This document shows, piece by piece, positions 21,936 through 34,135 of a stretch of 64,000 nt of DNA. Both the position numbers and the translations under genes were made by a program. Positions within the stretch are counted from its first letter, which is position 1, and every line of letters begins with the position of its first letter. Source of the DNA: Cherax quadricarinatus (lineage: Eukaryota > Arthropoda > Malacostraca > Decapoda > Parastacidae); NCBI RefSeq assembly GCF_038502225.1, contig NC_091325.1:34206941-34270940 (forward strand), written 5' to 3'. The notes beneath the pieces are model-generated. The model did not search any database and was not told where the DNA came from. It was given only the letters and a program-made list of their open reading frames with translations.

Positions 21936-23137
21936 TTTTTTTTTATTAACACACTGGCTGATTCCCACCAAGGCAGGGTGGCCCGAAAAAGAAAAACTTT
22001 CACCATCATTCACTCCTTCACTGTCTTGCCAGAAGGGTGCTTTACACTAGTTTTTAAACTGCAACATTAACACCCCTCCTTCAGAGTGCGGGCTTCACAC
22101 CCATATAAGAGTGTTGGTAAAACTATACTCTCATACATTCCCCTCTTTGCCTCCAAGGACAAAGTTCTTTGTATCCACAGACTCCTAAAGTGCACCCTTT
22201 TCCCCTCATCAATTCTATGATTCACCTCATCTTTCATAGACCCATCTGCTGACTTGTCCACTCCCAAATATCTGAATACATTCACCTCCTCCATACTCTC
22301 TCCCTGCAATCTGATATTCAATCTTTCACCACCTAATCTTTTTGTTATCCTCATAACCTTACTCTTTCCTGCATTCACTTTTAATTTTCTTCTTTTGCAT
22401 ACCCTACCAAATTCATCCACCAACCTCTGCAACTTCTCTTCAAAATCTCCCAAGAGCACAGTGTCATCAGCAAACAGCAACTGTGACAACTCCCACTTTA
22501 TGTGTGATTCTTTATCTTTTAACTCCACACCTCTTGCCAAGACCCTCGCATTTACTTCTCTTACAACCCCATCTATAAATATATTGAACAACCACAGTGA
22601 CATCACACATCCTTGTCTAAGGCCTACTTTTACTGGGAAATAATCTCCCTCTTTCCTACATACTCTGACTTGAGCCTCACTATCCTCGTGAAAACTCTTC
22701 ACTGCTTTCAGTAACCTACCTTCTATACCATACATCTGCAATATCTGCCACATTGCCCTCCTATCCACCCTGTCATACACCTTTTCCAAATCCATAAATG
22801 TCACAAAAACCTCTTTAGCCTTATCTAAATACTGTTCACTTACATGTTTCACTGTAAACACCTGGTCCATGCACCCCCTACCTTTCCTAAAGCCTCCTTG
22901 TTCATCTGCTATCCTATTCTCAGTCTTACTCTTAATTCTTTCAATAATAACTCTACCATACACTTTACCAGGTATTCTCAACAGACTTATACCCCTATAA
23001 TTTTTGCACTCTCTTTCCCCTTTGCCTTTATACAAAGGAACTATACATGCTCACTACCAATCCCTACATACCTTACCCTCGTCCATACATTTATTAAATA
23101 ATAGCACCAACCACTCCAAAACTATATCCCCACCTGC
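21936..23137 (-). pseudogene. RTE#1 3' half, copy B
   Basis: A 322-residue RT frame (23035 to 22067) is nearly identical to that in copy A and has intact FADD and GGFRKGRG motifs. The element is interrupted at 23137/23138; its upstream piece lies at 43747-44392 and ends with GGKAAGIDGIKI, the residues just before AGGDIVLEW here. About 13 bases of target (encoding EMLK) are missing at the junction. Confidence 0.85.
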
Positions 23138-23291
23138 AAATGAGAAAGTGGGTGAGATGTTATCAACAAATTTTGTTGAAAATAAGAAAAAGTTTTGCAG
23201 TGAGATTAACAAGTTAAGGAAGCCTAGAGAACAAATGGATTTGTCAGTTAAAAATAGGAGAGGAGAGTTATTAAATGGAGAGTTAGAGGTA
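23138..23291 (+). pseudogene. RTE#2, first segment, copy B
   Basis: This is the 5'-truncated start of the plus-strand RTE inserted in RTE#1. It encodes the linker [10 protein letters not shown] to NGELEV and ends at the TA target of the DNA transposon. It continues at 25118. Confidence 0.8.
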
Positions 23292-25117
23292 CAGCAGGGC
23301 CCCACTTATACGGCAGGTTAGGTTCCAGGCTACCGCCGTAAAGCAGAAACCGCCGTAAAGTGGAACACTCTTTTTTTCCACTTATAAATGCATACAAACA
23401 CTAGATAACAAGTTTACACTAATATATTAAGTTAGCAATAGAACCAGGCATCAAAAAACAATAAAAAAGTACAATACACACATAGTGCACTCATTACTTA
23501 CTTTAAAATATTTATAGTCTTAATCTAGGGTGAGACAAGTAGTATTTATTGTAAGAAATCAAGTGTGGTATGTATGGTAATCAGCCAGGCTACCTTACCA
23601 GGCCACCCCACCCACACATACTATTCTATGATATTTAAGCATCCCAGAGCGATAAAATGTATATACAGTTCACTCATTACTTACCTTAAAATATAGGGTG
23701 AGATGAGTAGTATTTATTGTAAAAAATCAAGTGTGGTATGTATGGTAGTCAGCCGGGCTACCATACCAGGCCAACCCACCCACACATATATTCTATGATA
23801 TTTAAGCATCCCAGAGCGATAAAATGTATATACAGTTCACTCATTACTTACCTTAAAATATTTGTAGTCTTAATGTAGGGTCAGGAGTAAGTAAATGAGA
23901 TAAAACGAATAAATGAGAGAGAGAAAGAATGAGTACATGAGAGGGGACAGGCGCAGAGTTAAGTAAACAAGCCAGGCGAATGTAAGTTTTGTAAACAAAC
24001 GAAGTGTACACGTCTGGTTTGTGTACAAGTTACATTGTGTACAGGTTGTCTCTACATTGATACGGTAGAATTAATAAAGAAGAACACTCCCATTCTCATG
24101 TAACATCATTTTGAGAAGAAATGAAGCTCTGAGTGAAGGCAATGGAAATAAGTCACACTGACTTTTTTGGGTTATCCTATGTTCTCTACACATATGTTGT
24201 TATGTATGATAATCTATGTAACTGTATTTGTGTATACCTGAATAAACTTACTTACATACATACGAAAGGAATAATTTTCTACAGTTACCCCCAGTAACAC
24301 ATTTTCTCTTATGTTAGATTAGAGAAAATGTTATTCTTGCCGTCACTTGTACAAGTTATCTGGCTCCCACATCTTATATTTATGTTTATTTATTCTATTG
24401 TGGGGTGTATTTATCATCTTTTTATGTTATGTATCGTGTTTATTATATAATTTTGAAAAAAATATCATGGATGGATTAATGAAAATGTGTATATTAACGT
24501 AATATACGACATTTAATGAGACTCGGTGAGTATTGTTATTATTATTATTATCATTTCTAATATGGCGTCACTTGTGCAAGTCGTCTGCTACCACATCTCA
24601 CATTTATGTTTATTTATTCTACTGTGGGGTGTATTTATCTTATTTATATGTTATGCATCATGTTTATTATATAATTTTGAAAAAAATATCATAGATGGAT
24701 TAATGAAAATGTGTATATTAACGTAATATACGACATTTAAATGACTCGATGATTATTATTATCATTACTAATATGATGTCTGGAGACATAAGACACTTAC
24801 AGATTTTAATGTGTACCTGCATGCCAGCACAGTATGTAAGTTTATTTAGGTACAGGTATACATAAGTATAATTATCAGAGTATATATAAAATATAAAATA
24901 ACTTTTAAAAACATTTGAAATTTTGGAGTTTCCAGACAAAATGGAGAGACTTAGTGCTTACTGAGCTCACGGAGAATGTAAACAAACAGGGTGGGGCACG
25001 GTGACTGTATTAGAAAGTCAGGTGGGGGGAGCCGTATAGCGAGTTTTGGTCATAATTTGAAATGACCGTATTAGCGGAACGCCGTGAAGTGAAATGCCGT
25101 AAAGCGGGGCCCTCCTG
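23292..25117. mobile_element. Non-autonomous TA-site DNA transposon, copy B
   Basis: This is the same 1.83-kb element, at the same RTE position, as 6395-8225. It has the CAGCAGGGCCCC / CAGGAGGGCCCC termini, TA at 23290-23291 and 25118-25119, and the same two internal repeat sets. It differs from copy A by small indels and scattered substitutions. Confidence 0.85.
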
Positions 25118-25385
25118 TATTGGGAACATGGAAGGAATATTTTGAGAAATTGTTAAATGTTGATGAAGAGAGGGAAGCTGTGATTTCGTGTATAGGGCAA
25201 GGAGGAATAACTTCTTGTAGGAGTGAGGAGGAGCCAGTTGTGAGTGTGGAGGAAGTTTGTGAGGCAGTAGGTAAAATGAAAGGGGGTAAGGCAGCCGGGA
25301 TATATGGGATAAAGATAGAAATGTTAAAAGCAGGTGGGGATATAGTTTTGGAGTGGTTGGTGCAATTATTTAATAAATGTATGGA
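25118..25385 (+). pseudogene. RTE#2, second segment, copy B
   Basis: This plus-strand frame encodes WKEYFEKLLNVDEER, GQGGITSCRSEEEP and GGKAAGIYGIKIEMLK to LVQLFNKCMD. Copy A has a stop where this copy reads the Gly of GQGG. The segment ends with ATGGA (25381-25385), the target duplication of the Gmr1-like element. The RTE resumes with ATGGA at 31546. Confidence 0.85.
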
Positions 25386-25804
25386 TACTACAACCCAGGA
25401 TTCCAAATGGCCTATTACCCCGGGTGTAATGGGTGCAAAATAAACACAGTAGAAAAAGTTTAGACTTATATTATCCTTCACCAATTTAGAACAGCAATAT
25501 GTACACTATGTACAGTGATAAGTAATAAGTAGTAAGCAAAGCAGAAATAGAAGCCACAAGATAGCAGACCGTGCTTCAACCAGCTCTAGAATGGGAATGA
25601 CAAGGGCAGACAGGAGAGCGGTACTCACATAACCTCTGCGATTGCCAAAACCATCTTCTTATTGGCTAGATCCTTGTCACTAGTTGAACGACGGGGGCCC
25701 ATCATCAACTCTTAGCAACCTGGTTCGCTGGTTGGGGGAGATAGCCTGTAAATGAGGGTGTGTACATGCGCCGAATAAAGGTTACGTACTCTTTGCATGC
25801 CACA
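25386..25804 (-). repeat. 3' LTR of the Gmr1-like element
   Basis: This 419-bp LTR begins TGTGGCATGC and ends GTAGTA on the minus strand. It matches the other LTR except for substitutions and a small deletion near 25522, where TATAGTGCACTCCACGG is lost. Confidence 0.9.
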
Positions 25805-25814
25805 CCCCCACCCC
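25805..25814 (-). promoter_or_regulatory. Polypurine tract next to the 3' LTR
   Basis: Read on the minus strand, GGGGTGGGGG directly precedes the LTR start TGTGG. That is the position and composition expected of the plus-strand DNA primer of LTR elements. It is interrupted by one T. Confidence 0.6.
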
Positions 25815-26115
25815 GAGAAGGCTCAGGATTAGGCTGCCACCTCCCAGTGGTAACCGTGCCGCCATGGCACAAAATAATGGGACCGCCTTTCCTCTCCACC
25901 ATCCAACTCTTAGATAGAGCTCAGCTTTTCTTGTGACCAAAAGCCAAACCCTAAACTTAGAGTGAGGCAGCAGTCAGACAGGCTAGCATAGGTCCAAGAT
26001 ACAGGCGGACGGTAGCCCGCATCCCCTCACTAAAAAAAAAACCCACACCAGGGGATAAAAAAAAAGAGCATGAAAAGGGGTTACCACAAATAACATCCTA
26101 ACCTAAATTTTAATA

Positions 26116-29100
26116 TTATACTCTAGATAAAGAGTCTGCCAACATATTTTCTTTGCTGGCAATATATTTAATTGAAATGTTATATGGTTGCAGCCTTAGC
26201 ATCCAGCGCATAAGCCTTGTGTTGTTGTTCTTCATGGCTTGGAGATATACTAGAGGATTGTGATCACTGTAGACTGTGACCACCTGCGATGTCTGGCCCA
26301 CATAAACATCGAAATGCTCCAAAGCCAGTATCAGCGCGAGGGCTTCTTTTTCAATGGTAGAGTAAGCCTTCTGATGTGGCTGGAACTTGGCTGAAAAGTA
26401 TGCTACAGGCTGCAACTCCTTGTTCCCGATTTGTAATAGTACTGCCCCAACCCCAGACTCACAAGCATCAACCTGTAATGAAAAAGGTTTGGAGAAGTCT
26501 GGAGACAAGAGAATGGGTGCAGTTCACAATAATCTTTTTGCTTTATTAAAAGCAGTGTTACAGTCTGAGGTCCAATTAAAGGGAACTTTGTAACTGGTAA
26601 GAGAGGTAAGAGGGGCTACAATATCTGAGAAATTCTTACAGAATCTTCTGTAAAATCCTATCATGCCTAGGAAACGTTGAAGAGATTTCCTATCATGAGG
26701 AACTGGATAATCTTTAATAGAAATAACTTTAGCAAGTTTAGGTGCAACTTTACCACTACCTACTTCATGGCCTAGAAAAGTGACAGTGGCCTGGCCAAAG
26801 GAAGATTTAGATAAATTAACTGTTAAATGGGAACTCTTAAAGGTCTCAAACAGAGCCTTAAGTCTAAGTAGGTGTTGATCCCAAGTATCAGACACCACAA
26901 CAATATCATCTAGGTACGCTGCCGTGCCTTCAAGTCCTTTAATAGCCTGATGGATAAGTTTCTGGAATGAAGAGGGGGAATTTTTCATTCCGAAGGGGGT
27001 AACTGTGTATTGATAATGACCTCCTGGAATTATGAAGGCAGAGATTTCCTTCGCCTTATCTGTCAAAGGTACCTGATAGTAGCCTTTAAGGAGATCTAAT
27101 TTGGACACAAAAGTAGCCTTACCCACAAAGTCAATTACGTCATCCAGACGAGGAAGAGGGTAAGCATCTGTAATTGTGACCTCGTTCACTTTACGGTAGT
27201 CTGTACACATACGAAACCCTCCATCAGCCTTCTTCACAAGGATGCACGGTGAAGCCCATGGACTAGATGACTCCTCCACTAAACCATGCTTTAACAAAAA
27301 TTCTACTTCCTGCTGAAGCAGCCTTTGCTTTTCAGGATTAGCTCTGTAGGGGGAGAGTTTAATTGGTTTAGAGTTTCCCACATCTACATCATGGTAACCT
27401 AACGTACATTTTTTCGGCACATCCGAAAAAATATTAGGATATGACTGTAGAAGCTCAGTTAAATTTGTTGCTTGCGTTTGAGATAATCCCTCCATTAAAG
27501 GGCTAGGATCCTTGAGGAGGACAGAATTTGAAAGTTTAATATTAATTTCAGAGATAGAGCGCAAAGAGTCAGAGTCGTCCTCAGAGGTAGAGGACAGAAT
27601 CATTACTGGGACTTTATCTGGTGTATGGAAGTATTTTAATTGATTAATGTGGTAAGTTTTAGTTTTTGAGGTCTTATCAATGGGAGCTACCACATAATTT
27701 ACATCAGATAATCTACTTACAATCTGCATAGGTCCCGTAAATCTAGCTTTCAAGGTGTGGCCAGGTACAGGTTCCTGCACCAACACCTTGTCTCCTGGAT
27801 GGAAGGAGCAGAATTGTGCACTTCTGTCATACCTCTGTTTCATCTTGCTTTGAGCTGTCTTTAGGTTAGCCTTCGCTAACTGACGTGCCACCTGCAACCT
27901 TGAAGACGGATTGTAGAGTGTTGAGCTAACGTCTTCTCCCATCCATCCTTCTTTGAGCACCCGAAGAGGACCTCGTACATTGTGCCCAAAGATCAGCTCA
28001 AAAGGACTATACCCTGTAGACTCTTGCACCGTTTCTCGTACTGAGAACAGCAACAAAGGTAGTGATTCATCCCAGTCTGTAGGAAAGTGCATGCAAAAAC
28101 TTCTCATCATTGTTTTTAATGTCTGGTGGAATCTTTCCAAGGCGCCTTGGGACTGAGGATGATAGGCAGTGGATAAGTTGTGGATTATCCCTAACCTAGT
28201 TAATACTTCCCTAAATGCTTTGGCAGTAAAGTTAGTACCTTGATCACTTTGAATAGTTTTAGGAATGCCAAAACAAGAAATGAATTTTGTTAAAGCTTTG
28301 AGAATAGCTTTAGTATTAATACTACGCATGGGAATTGCTTCAGGGTATCTGGTTACTTTATCCATAATCGTAAATAAATACTGATTTCCAGACTTTGACC
28401 TAGGTAGTGGACCTACACAATCTATAATTAAATCTACAAAAGGTTCTCCATCAGCAGGTATAGGTTGGAGAGGTGCAGGTTTAATGGAATGTCCAGGTTT
28501 CCCAACTTGCTGACATTCTCGGCAACACCTAATGTGATTCTTCACATCTTTCTTTAATTTTGGCCAATAAAATTCTTTTGTGATTCTATACAAGGTTTTT
28601 GTAATTCCTAAGTGACCTCCTAATGACCTATTATGAGCTATATTTAATATTTGAGGTCTATACTTTGTTGGAACCACTAACCTGTCATACAATTGCCGGC
28701 CCTCTATCTCCTTACCAGTCTCAGTGCAGATCAAATAATCGTTTTTAACTTCATACTTGACCGGATGACCCAAAGAGGATTTACCCATGGCTGCCTCAAA
28801 AGCGAATTTTAAAGAAGGGTCCTTTCGTTGTTCCTCCCGTAAGGACAGTCCCTCGGGCATGGAAACAGAGACATCTGGCAATCCTGCAACCTGGGAATAG
28901 GAAGGCTTGATCGGGGTCTGTTCACTTGATTTACGAGGCTCCGGCCGGTGTGCCTCATAAAACAACGTGGCTATTCCGAGATCGGAGTCGTCCAAGGATA
29001 GGTCAACATTCTCTCCAGACAACCCTTGGGATGTTGCCCGAGTTATGGCTAACACCGGAGAAGAATTAATCATCATAGGTTCAGGACACGAACTAACAGT

Positions 29101-30714
29101 AGTAATGTTATTACCCAGTAATAACATTGCATCTTTCATGGGGAATCCTTTTGAGATACCTACAGTCAAGTACCCAGTGTAATATTTGCACTGTACATAA
29201 ATTTTATGCAAAGGAACAGAATATATAGCTCCTCCAAATGCTTCCAATAAAACAGAGGAATTCAAAGAAGTATTCTCTGAAAGGGGTAATATTCCCTCTC
29301 TTACAAGTGAGCAATATGCTCCAGTATCTCTAAAGGTCTTTACTTTAGTTGTTTCTGAGTTTTCCTGAAGGAAAATAAGACTTTTGCAATAATAAGGGGC
29401 CATACCTTTTTCTACTTCTCTAGGGGACATGTTACTATGGATATTAGAGATTTTCCCAATGGGTTGGGGTTTATGGGGGCAGTTGGGACTGATGTGACCT
29501 ACTTTATTGCACCTGAAGCAGACGACAGGCTTGCCCTTTACTCCCTGTTGACCTTGCAAATGGTGTCGTTCTGGCTGGTGTCTCTCTGGATACTGTTGTC
29601 GAGATGCACCATGAGTAGTTTGCCTCTCCGCAGGTGGACCATATGTTGTGAAGCGTGGCTCACCAGGTGACTTGGTTGGCTGACGTAGACGTTCTCCCTC
29701 CGGCTGGCACTTCATTCTCCAAGGTTGACAATCTCTGCTCATGCCAGGCTGTTGAAAAGAGAGACGGGACCGCTCGGACAAGGAGCGGTTAGTTTCGAAG
29801 GTATCAGCCAACCTGGCTGCCTCCAATGCAGTGGTTAAGTCACGCTCCTGCAGAAAGACTCGAACCTCTGGTCCCACAGACTCCAGCAGGTTATCAATCA
29901 GAATAAGCTGCACCAGCTCCTCAAAGGTAGAGACACCACTTGCTTTATACCAGCTGGTAAAAGCTTTGGTTTGCTGTCTCACAAAGTCGACTAGGGATTG
30001 ACCAAGCTGTCGTCTGCCCAATTTAAAACTCTTGCGGTATTTGGCTGGGATACACGTATATGCTCCCAACACTGTGGTCTTCACTACTTGATAATCAGAA
30101 AATTCAACGTCATTTAATACTGACGTGAATTCTTGTGCCTTACCCAATAATGCTGTATGAACCAACGATGCCCAATGCTGTTCCGGCCACCTCAAGGCTC
30201 GAGCCTGATTTTCGAAGCTTTCGAAAAATTGCTCTGGTTCGGCCTCATTGAAGCGGGGAACAAACTGTACTGCTTTCTGTAAGCTAAAATTATTTACAGA
30301 ATGCGAAAACTGCCTCCTTTCTCTTTCCCTATCAAATTCTTCCCTTGCGAATGCTCTCTGTTCCCTAGTTTGCTCAAGATTGATTTTTGCCAGCTCAAGT
30401 GCCAACGACGCTGATTCACCTTGAGACAACCCAGCTGCACTATACTGACCATTTTGCTCCGTAGGAGTATCATCTTCCTCCTGCGAGAACATAGGAGTTT
30501 TTGCCCTAGCTCCCGTAGAGGGAGGAGTCTGATGTGCCATCTCTTCTTCTATAAGTTTGTCAGCAATCAGTGAACGCAGTTGCGCAGCTGTGAGAGTGCG
30601 TTTGTATGTAATGCCAATGGAACGAGCAATTTGCCAACAATGCTGTAGGGACAATTTAGGTAGGTTATGCAAAGTATATGCCGACACCAGACGTCTGACT
30701 CGTCTAGGTGGCAT
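26116..30714 (-). pseudogene. Gag-Pol polyprotein with integrase upstream of RT (Gmr1-like)
   Basis: The frame starts at ATG 30714 and runs 1396 codons to TGA at 26524-26526, then continues in phase to 26116. Order by residue: SAP-like helix pair (18-56), capsid with a SCAN-like C-terminal part (about 215-308), zinc knuckle CFRCNKVGHISPNC (399-412), protease DTGA (463-466), integrase zinc finger (H694, H701, C731, C734), and integrase core (D765, D824, E860; DD35E spacing). A GPY/F-like RFTGPMQI segment (about 991) follows, then RT with YLDD (1267-1270), then RNase H. The single stop lies at the RT/RNase H boundary and is Cys in copy A. The protein would form the particle, mature it, copy RNA and insert the DNA. 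Gag and Pol share one frame, with no visible frameshift signal. Confidence 0.92.
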
Positions 30715-31101
30715 AAGTTATTTGCTATGCACAGTACAATTGCAGAATACCCCAACATAACACGTTAATTTTCAGAACACGCTTAGCTATGCACAGTACG
30801 TTTGCAGAATACGCATACAAGCAAAGCCAACTGCAAAATTCTCCACACCGAACAGGCTAGTAACAACAGACACGCAAAATTTGAAAAGCAATGCCAGACA
30901 GCTACACTGTTCTAGAAGATTGACCGTAGCGAAGCGAGCACACCGAACAAGCTAGTAGTGAGCTGTTGAACGATCACACAATAGCAAGGCTGATCATAAA
31001 GCAACTGACACGCAAAATTTGTAAAGCAATGCCAGACAGCAAGCTGCACAATGTTCCTGCTATGAGCTTCACCTTAAACTCAACCGTTTCTCTAAGTCCA
31101 G

Positions 31102-31119
31102 CTCCCAGACAGGCCCCCA
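31102..31119 (-). promoter_or_regulatory. Primer-binding site, tRNA-Pro-like
   Basis: Immediately inside the 5' LTR, the minus strand reads TGGGGGCCTGTCTGGGAG. This differs at four positions from the 18-nt tRNA-Pro primer site known from murine leukaemia virus-type elements. Position and the initial TGG fit a primer site well. The identity of the primer tRNA is inference. Confidence 0.6.
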
Positions 31120-31545
31120 TATTACAACCCAGGATTCCAAATGGTCTGTTACCCCGGGTGTAATGGGTGCAAAATAAACACAGTAGAAAAAGTTTAGACT
31201 TATATTATCCTTCACCAATTTAGAACAGCAATATGTACACTATGTACAGTGATAAGTATAGTGCACTCCACGGTAAGCAAAGCAGAAATAGAAGCCACAA
31301 GATAGCAGACCGTGCTTCAGCCAACTCTAGAATGGGAATGACAAGGGCAGACAGGAGAGCGGTACCCACATAACCTCTGCGATTGCCAAAACCATCTTCT
31401 TATGGGCTAGAACCTGGTCACTAGTTGAACGACGGGGCCCCATCATCAACTCTTAGCAACCTGGTTCGCTGGTTGGGGGAGATAGCCTGTAAATGAGGGT
31501 GTGTACATGCGCCGAATAAAGGTTACGTACTCTTTGCATGCCACA
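31120..31545 (-). repeat. 5' LTR of the Gmr1-like element
   Basis: This 426-bp LTR begins TGTGGCATGC and ends GTAATA on the minus strand. The left target copy ATGGA and this LTR's outer neighbour ATGGA match exactly. Confidence 0.9.
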
Positions 31546-32923
31546 ATGGAAGAGGGTAAGGTACCTAGGGATTGGCAGAGAGCATGCATAGTTCCTTTGT
31601 ATAAAGGCAAAGGGGACAAAAGATAGTGCAAAAATTATAGGGGGGTAAGTCTGTTGAGTATACCTGGCAATGTGTATGGTAGAGTTATTTTTGAAAGAAT
31701 TAAGAGTAAGACGGAGAATAGGATAGCACATGAACAAGGAGGCTTTAGGAAAGGTAGGGGGTATGTGGACCAGGTGTTTACAGTGAATCATATAAGTGAA
31801 CTCTATTTAGATAAGGCTAAAGAGGTTTTTGTGGCATTTATGGATTTGGAAAAGGTGTGTGACAGGGTGGATAGAGGGGCAATGTGGCAGATGTTGCAGG
31901 TGTATGGTGTAGAAGGCAGGTTACTGAAAGCAGTTAAGAGTTTTTACGAGGATAGTGAGGCTCAAGTTAGAGTATGTAGGTAAGAGGGAGATTATTTCCA
32001 AGTAAAAGTAGGCCTTAGACAAGGATGTGTGATGTCACCGTGGTTGTTTAATATATTTATAGATAGGGTAAGTGCGAGGGTCTTGGCAAGAAGCATGGAG
32101 TTAAAAGATAAAGAATCACACATAAAGTGGGAGTTGTCACAGTTGCTCTTTGCTGATGACACTGTACTCTTGGGAGATTCTGAAGAGAAGTTGCAGAGGT
32201 TGGTGGATGAATTTGGTAGGGTATGCAAAAGAAGAAAATTAAAAGTGAATACAGGAAAGAGTAAGGTTATGAGGATAACAAAAAGATTAGGTGATGAAAG
32301 ATTGGATATCAGATTGGAGGGAGAGAGTATTGAGGAGGTGAATGTATTCAGATATTTGGGAGTGGACATGTCAGCAGATGGATCTATGAAAGATGAGGTG
32401 AATCATAGAATTGATGCGAGGAAAAGGGTGAGTGGTGCACTTAGGAGTCTGTGGAGACAAAGAACTTTGTCCTTGGAGGCAAAGAGGGGAATGTGTGAGA
32501 GTATAGTTTTACCAACGCTCTTACATGGGTGTGAAGCATGGGTGATGAATGTTGCAGTGAGGAGAAGGCCGGAGGCAGTGGAGATGTCATGTCTGAGGGC
32601 AATGTGTGGTATGAATATAATGCAGAGAATTCGTAGTTTGGAAGTTAGGAGGAGGTGCGGGATTACCAAAACTGTTGTCCAGAGGGCTGAGGAAGGGTTG
32701 AGGTGGTTCGGACATGTAGAGAGAATTGAGCAAAACAGAATGACTTCAAGAGTGTATCAGTCTGTAGTGGAAGGAAGGCGGGGTAGGGGTCGGCCTAGGA
32801 AAGGTTGGAGGGAGGGGATAAAGGGGGTTTTGTGTGCGAGGGGCTTGGACTTCCAGCAGGCATGCATGAGCGTGTTTGATTGGAGTTAATGGAGACTTAT
32901 GGTTTTAATACTTGACATGCTGT
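31546..32923 (+). pseudogene. RTE#2, third segment: reverse transcriptase
   Basis: This resumes RTE#2 after the gypsy insertion (GKVPRDW-like start, then plus-strand frames at 31654-31983 and 32029-32889). It encodes EQGGFRKGRGYVDQVF, FMDLEKVCDRVDRG, LLFADDTVLLGDSEEK and the C-terminal region RWFGHVERIEQNRM and GRGRPRKGW, the usual RTE tail. One in-frame stop (TAA near 31981) and a small deletion near 32070 damage it. It ends with CTGT at 32920-32923, the target duplication of the next insertion. Confidence 0.87.
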
Positions 32924-33018
32924 TGTGATGTAGTTCAGCTGGGCTTGTGAGGTCTCTGGGGAGACCTAATTTAACCAATTATATGGTCACACCTTGCCTT
33001 AGCAAACGTCTGTAGCAG
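32924..33018 (+). repeat. Remnant of the 5' LTR of the outer LTR element
   Basis: TGTGATGTAGTTCAGCTGGG to CAAACGTCTGTAGC matches the first 95 bases of the LTR at 42661 almost exactly. It then diverges at 33018, so most of this LTR has been deleted. Confidence 0.85.
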
Positions 33019-33204
33019 TGATGCTGCAGTGGTGTGTGAGGGATTCTGGCTGGTGTGCCAGGACAGGAGAATCTTCTATGAAGGAGTTGCCATCCTCGGA
33101 GATGTGGAAGAACGTGAGCCGCGGAGATGGACTCCAGCTGCTGAGACCAGCCTGCTTTCAAGGGTGGTATGGAGGTGTATCCTGCCTTGCTGGTAGACCT
33201 GTAC

Positions 33205-33494
33205 TATCGTAGGGGTTCTTAAATGGAGATATCGAGGGTTGAAGGTAGACACACTTGTTGGATGGTTACGATATATTGTCAGACTGAGATGATGAGGAAT
33301 GGAGCCCAGTGCCTTGCCTGTCTTCGCCTGTAGGTCTACGCCGAGTGAGAGGGAGGCAGAGGTACGAGCCTACACATGAGCATCCCGTGACGTCACACAA
33401 AGTCACAGGCCTACAAGGGATCTCCTATCTAAAGCACATGGATGATACTAATATGCTATGCTATATAACACAGGGATCAGCAACTACGCTGACA
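33205..33494 (-). repeat. 3' LTR of the second gypsy element
   Basis: It begins TGTCAGCGTAGTTGC and ends CCCCTACGATA on the minus strand. It is identical to the other LTR apart from three CpG-site differences. Confidence 0.9.
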
Positions 33495-34135
33495 GCTCAG
33501 TCATGTTACGTATGTCATCTCGACATACACTAATATCTATAGGCTGAACAGGCAGGCGGTTCTGGGCTGATTCTATACAATAACAAATTCATATATAACT
33601 TAGAACTAATGGATGGTGTCATAATGGATGTTACAACATGAGTTTTACGTAATAGGTGTTAACGTAATCACTTTTAACGTAATGCATTACAAACTATAAG
33701 AACAAATCATTATACAATATGGATGGAATTGATCGATCGATCTGTATTCATGCACTCTACGGATTCTGAGGAAGAATAAATATATATATACACAAGGTGA
33801 AATTAACAGCAAAGGCATCTGGTGCGCACTCAGATCATTACTGTCAAATTCTCAGAATACGGAAGGAACGTGAATACAAAAAAAAAAAAAAAATTTTGAA
33901 AAAAAAAAATCTAATCAGTTAATAACAGACAGTTGACAATTTATTTCATCTTGGACATCTAGTTATACAGACTATGTACATTTAAACCCAATTCTGTGAG
34001 GGTGAGGTTTACATATGCAGAATGGTTATCATCTCTGTGAGGATCGAATTCCTCTGCAATGGCTAACACTTGCCTTGACTGAGGGAGATCTGAACAAGTA
34101 TCTACAAAAGATACTTGTGGGTTTCTCATTACTTG
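33495..34135 (-). other. 3' untranslated region of the second gypsy element
   Basis: AT-rich sequence with an A-run near 33880 and a TATATATA stretch near 33785 lies between the integrase stop and the 3' LTR. I see no gene in it. Confidence 0.5.

Larger units (their letters stand above)
25386..31545 (-). mobile_element. Gmr1-like Ty3/gypsy LTR retrotransposon, complete copy B
   Basis: LTRs flank a single gag-pol coding region read on the minus strand, and the 5-bp duplication ATGGA flanks the whole (25381-25385, 31546-31550). The total is 6160 bp. A leader of about 390 bases (30715-31101) separates the primer site from gag. It contains no frame of note apart from tandem-like phrases such as GACACGCAAAATTTG. 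Between RNase H and the 3' LTR are about 310 noncoding bases (25805-26115). No env gene is present. The order of pol domains (integrase before RT) sets it apart from ordinary gypsy elements. Confidence 0.92.
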
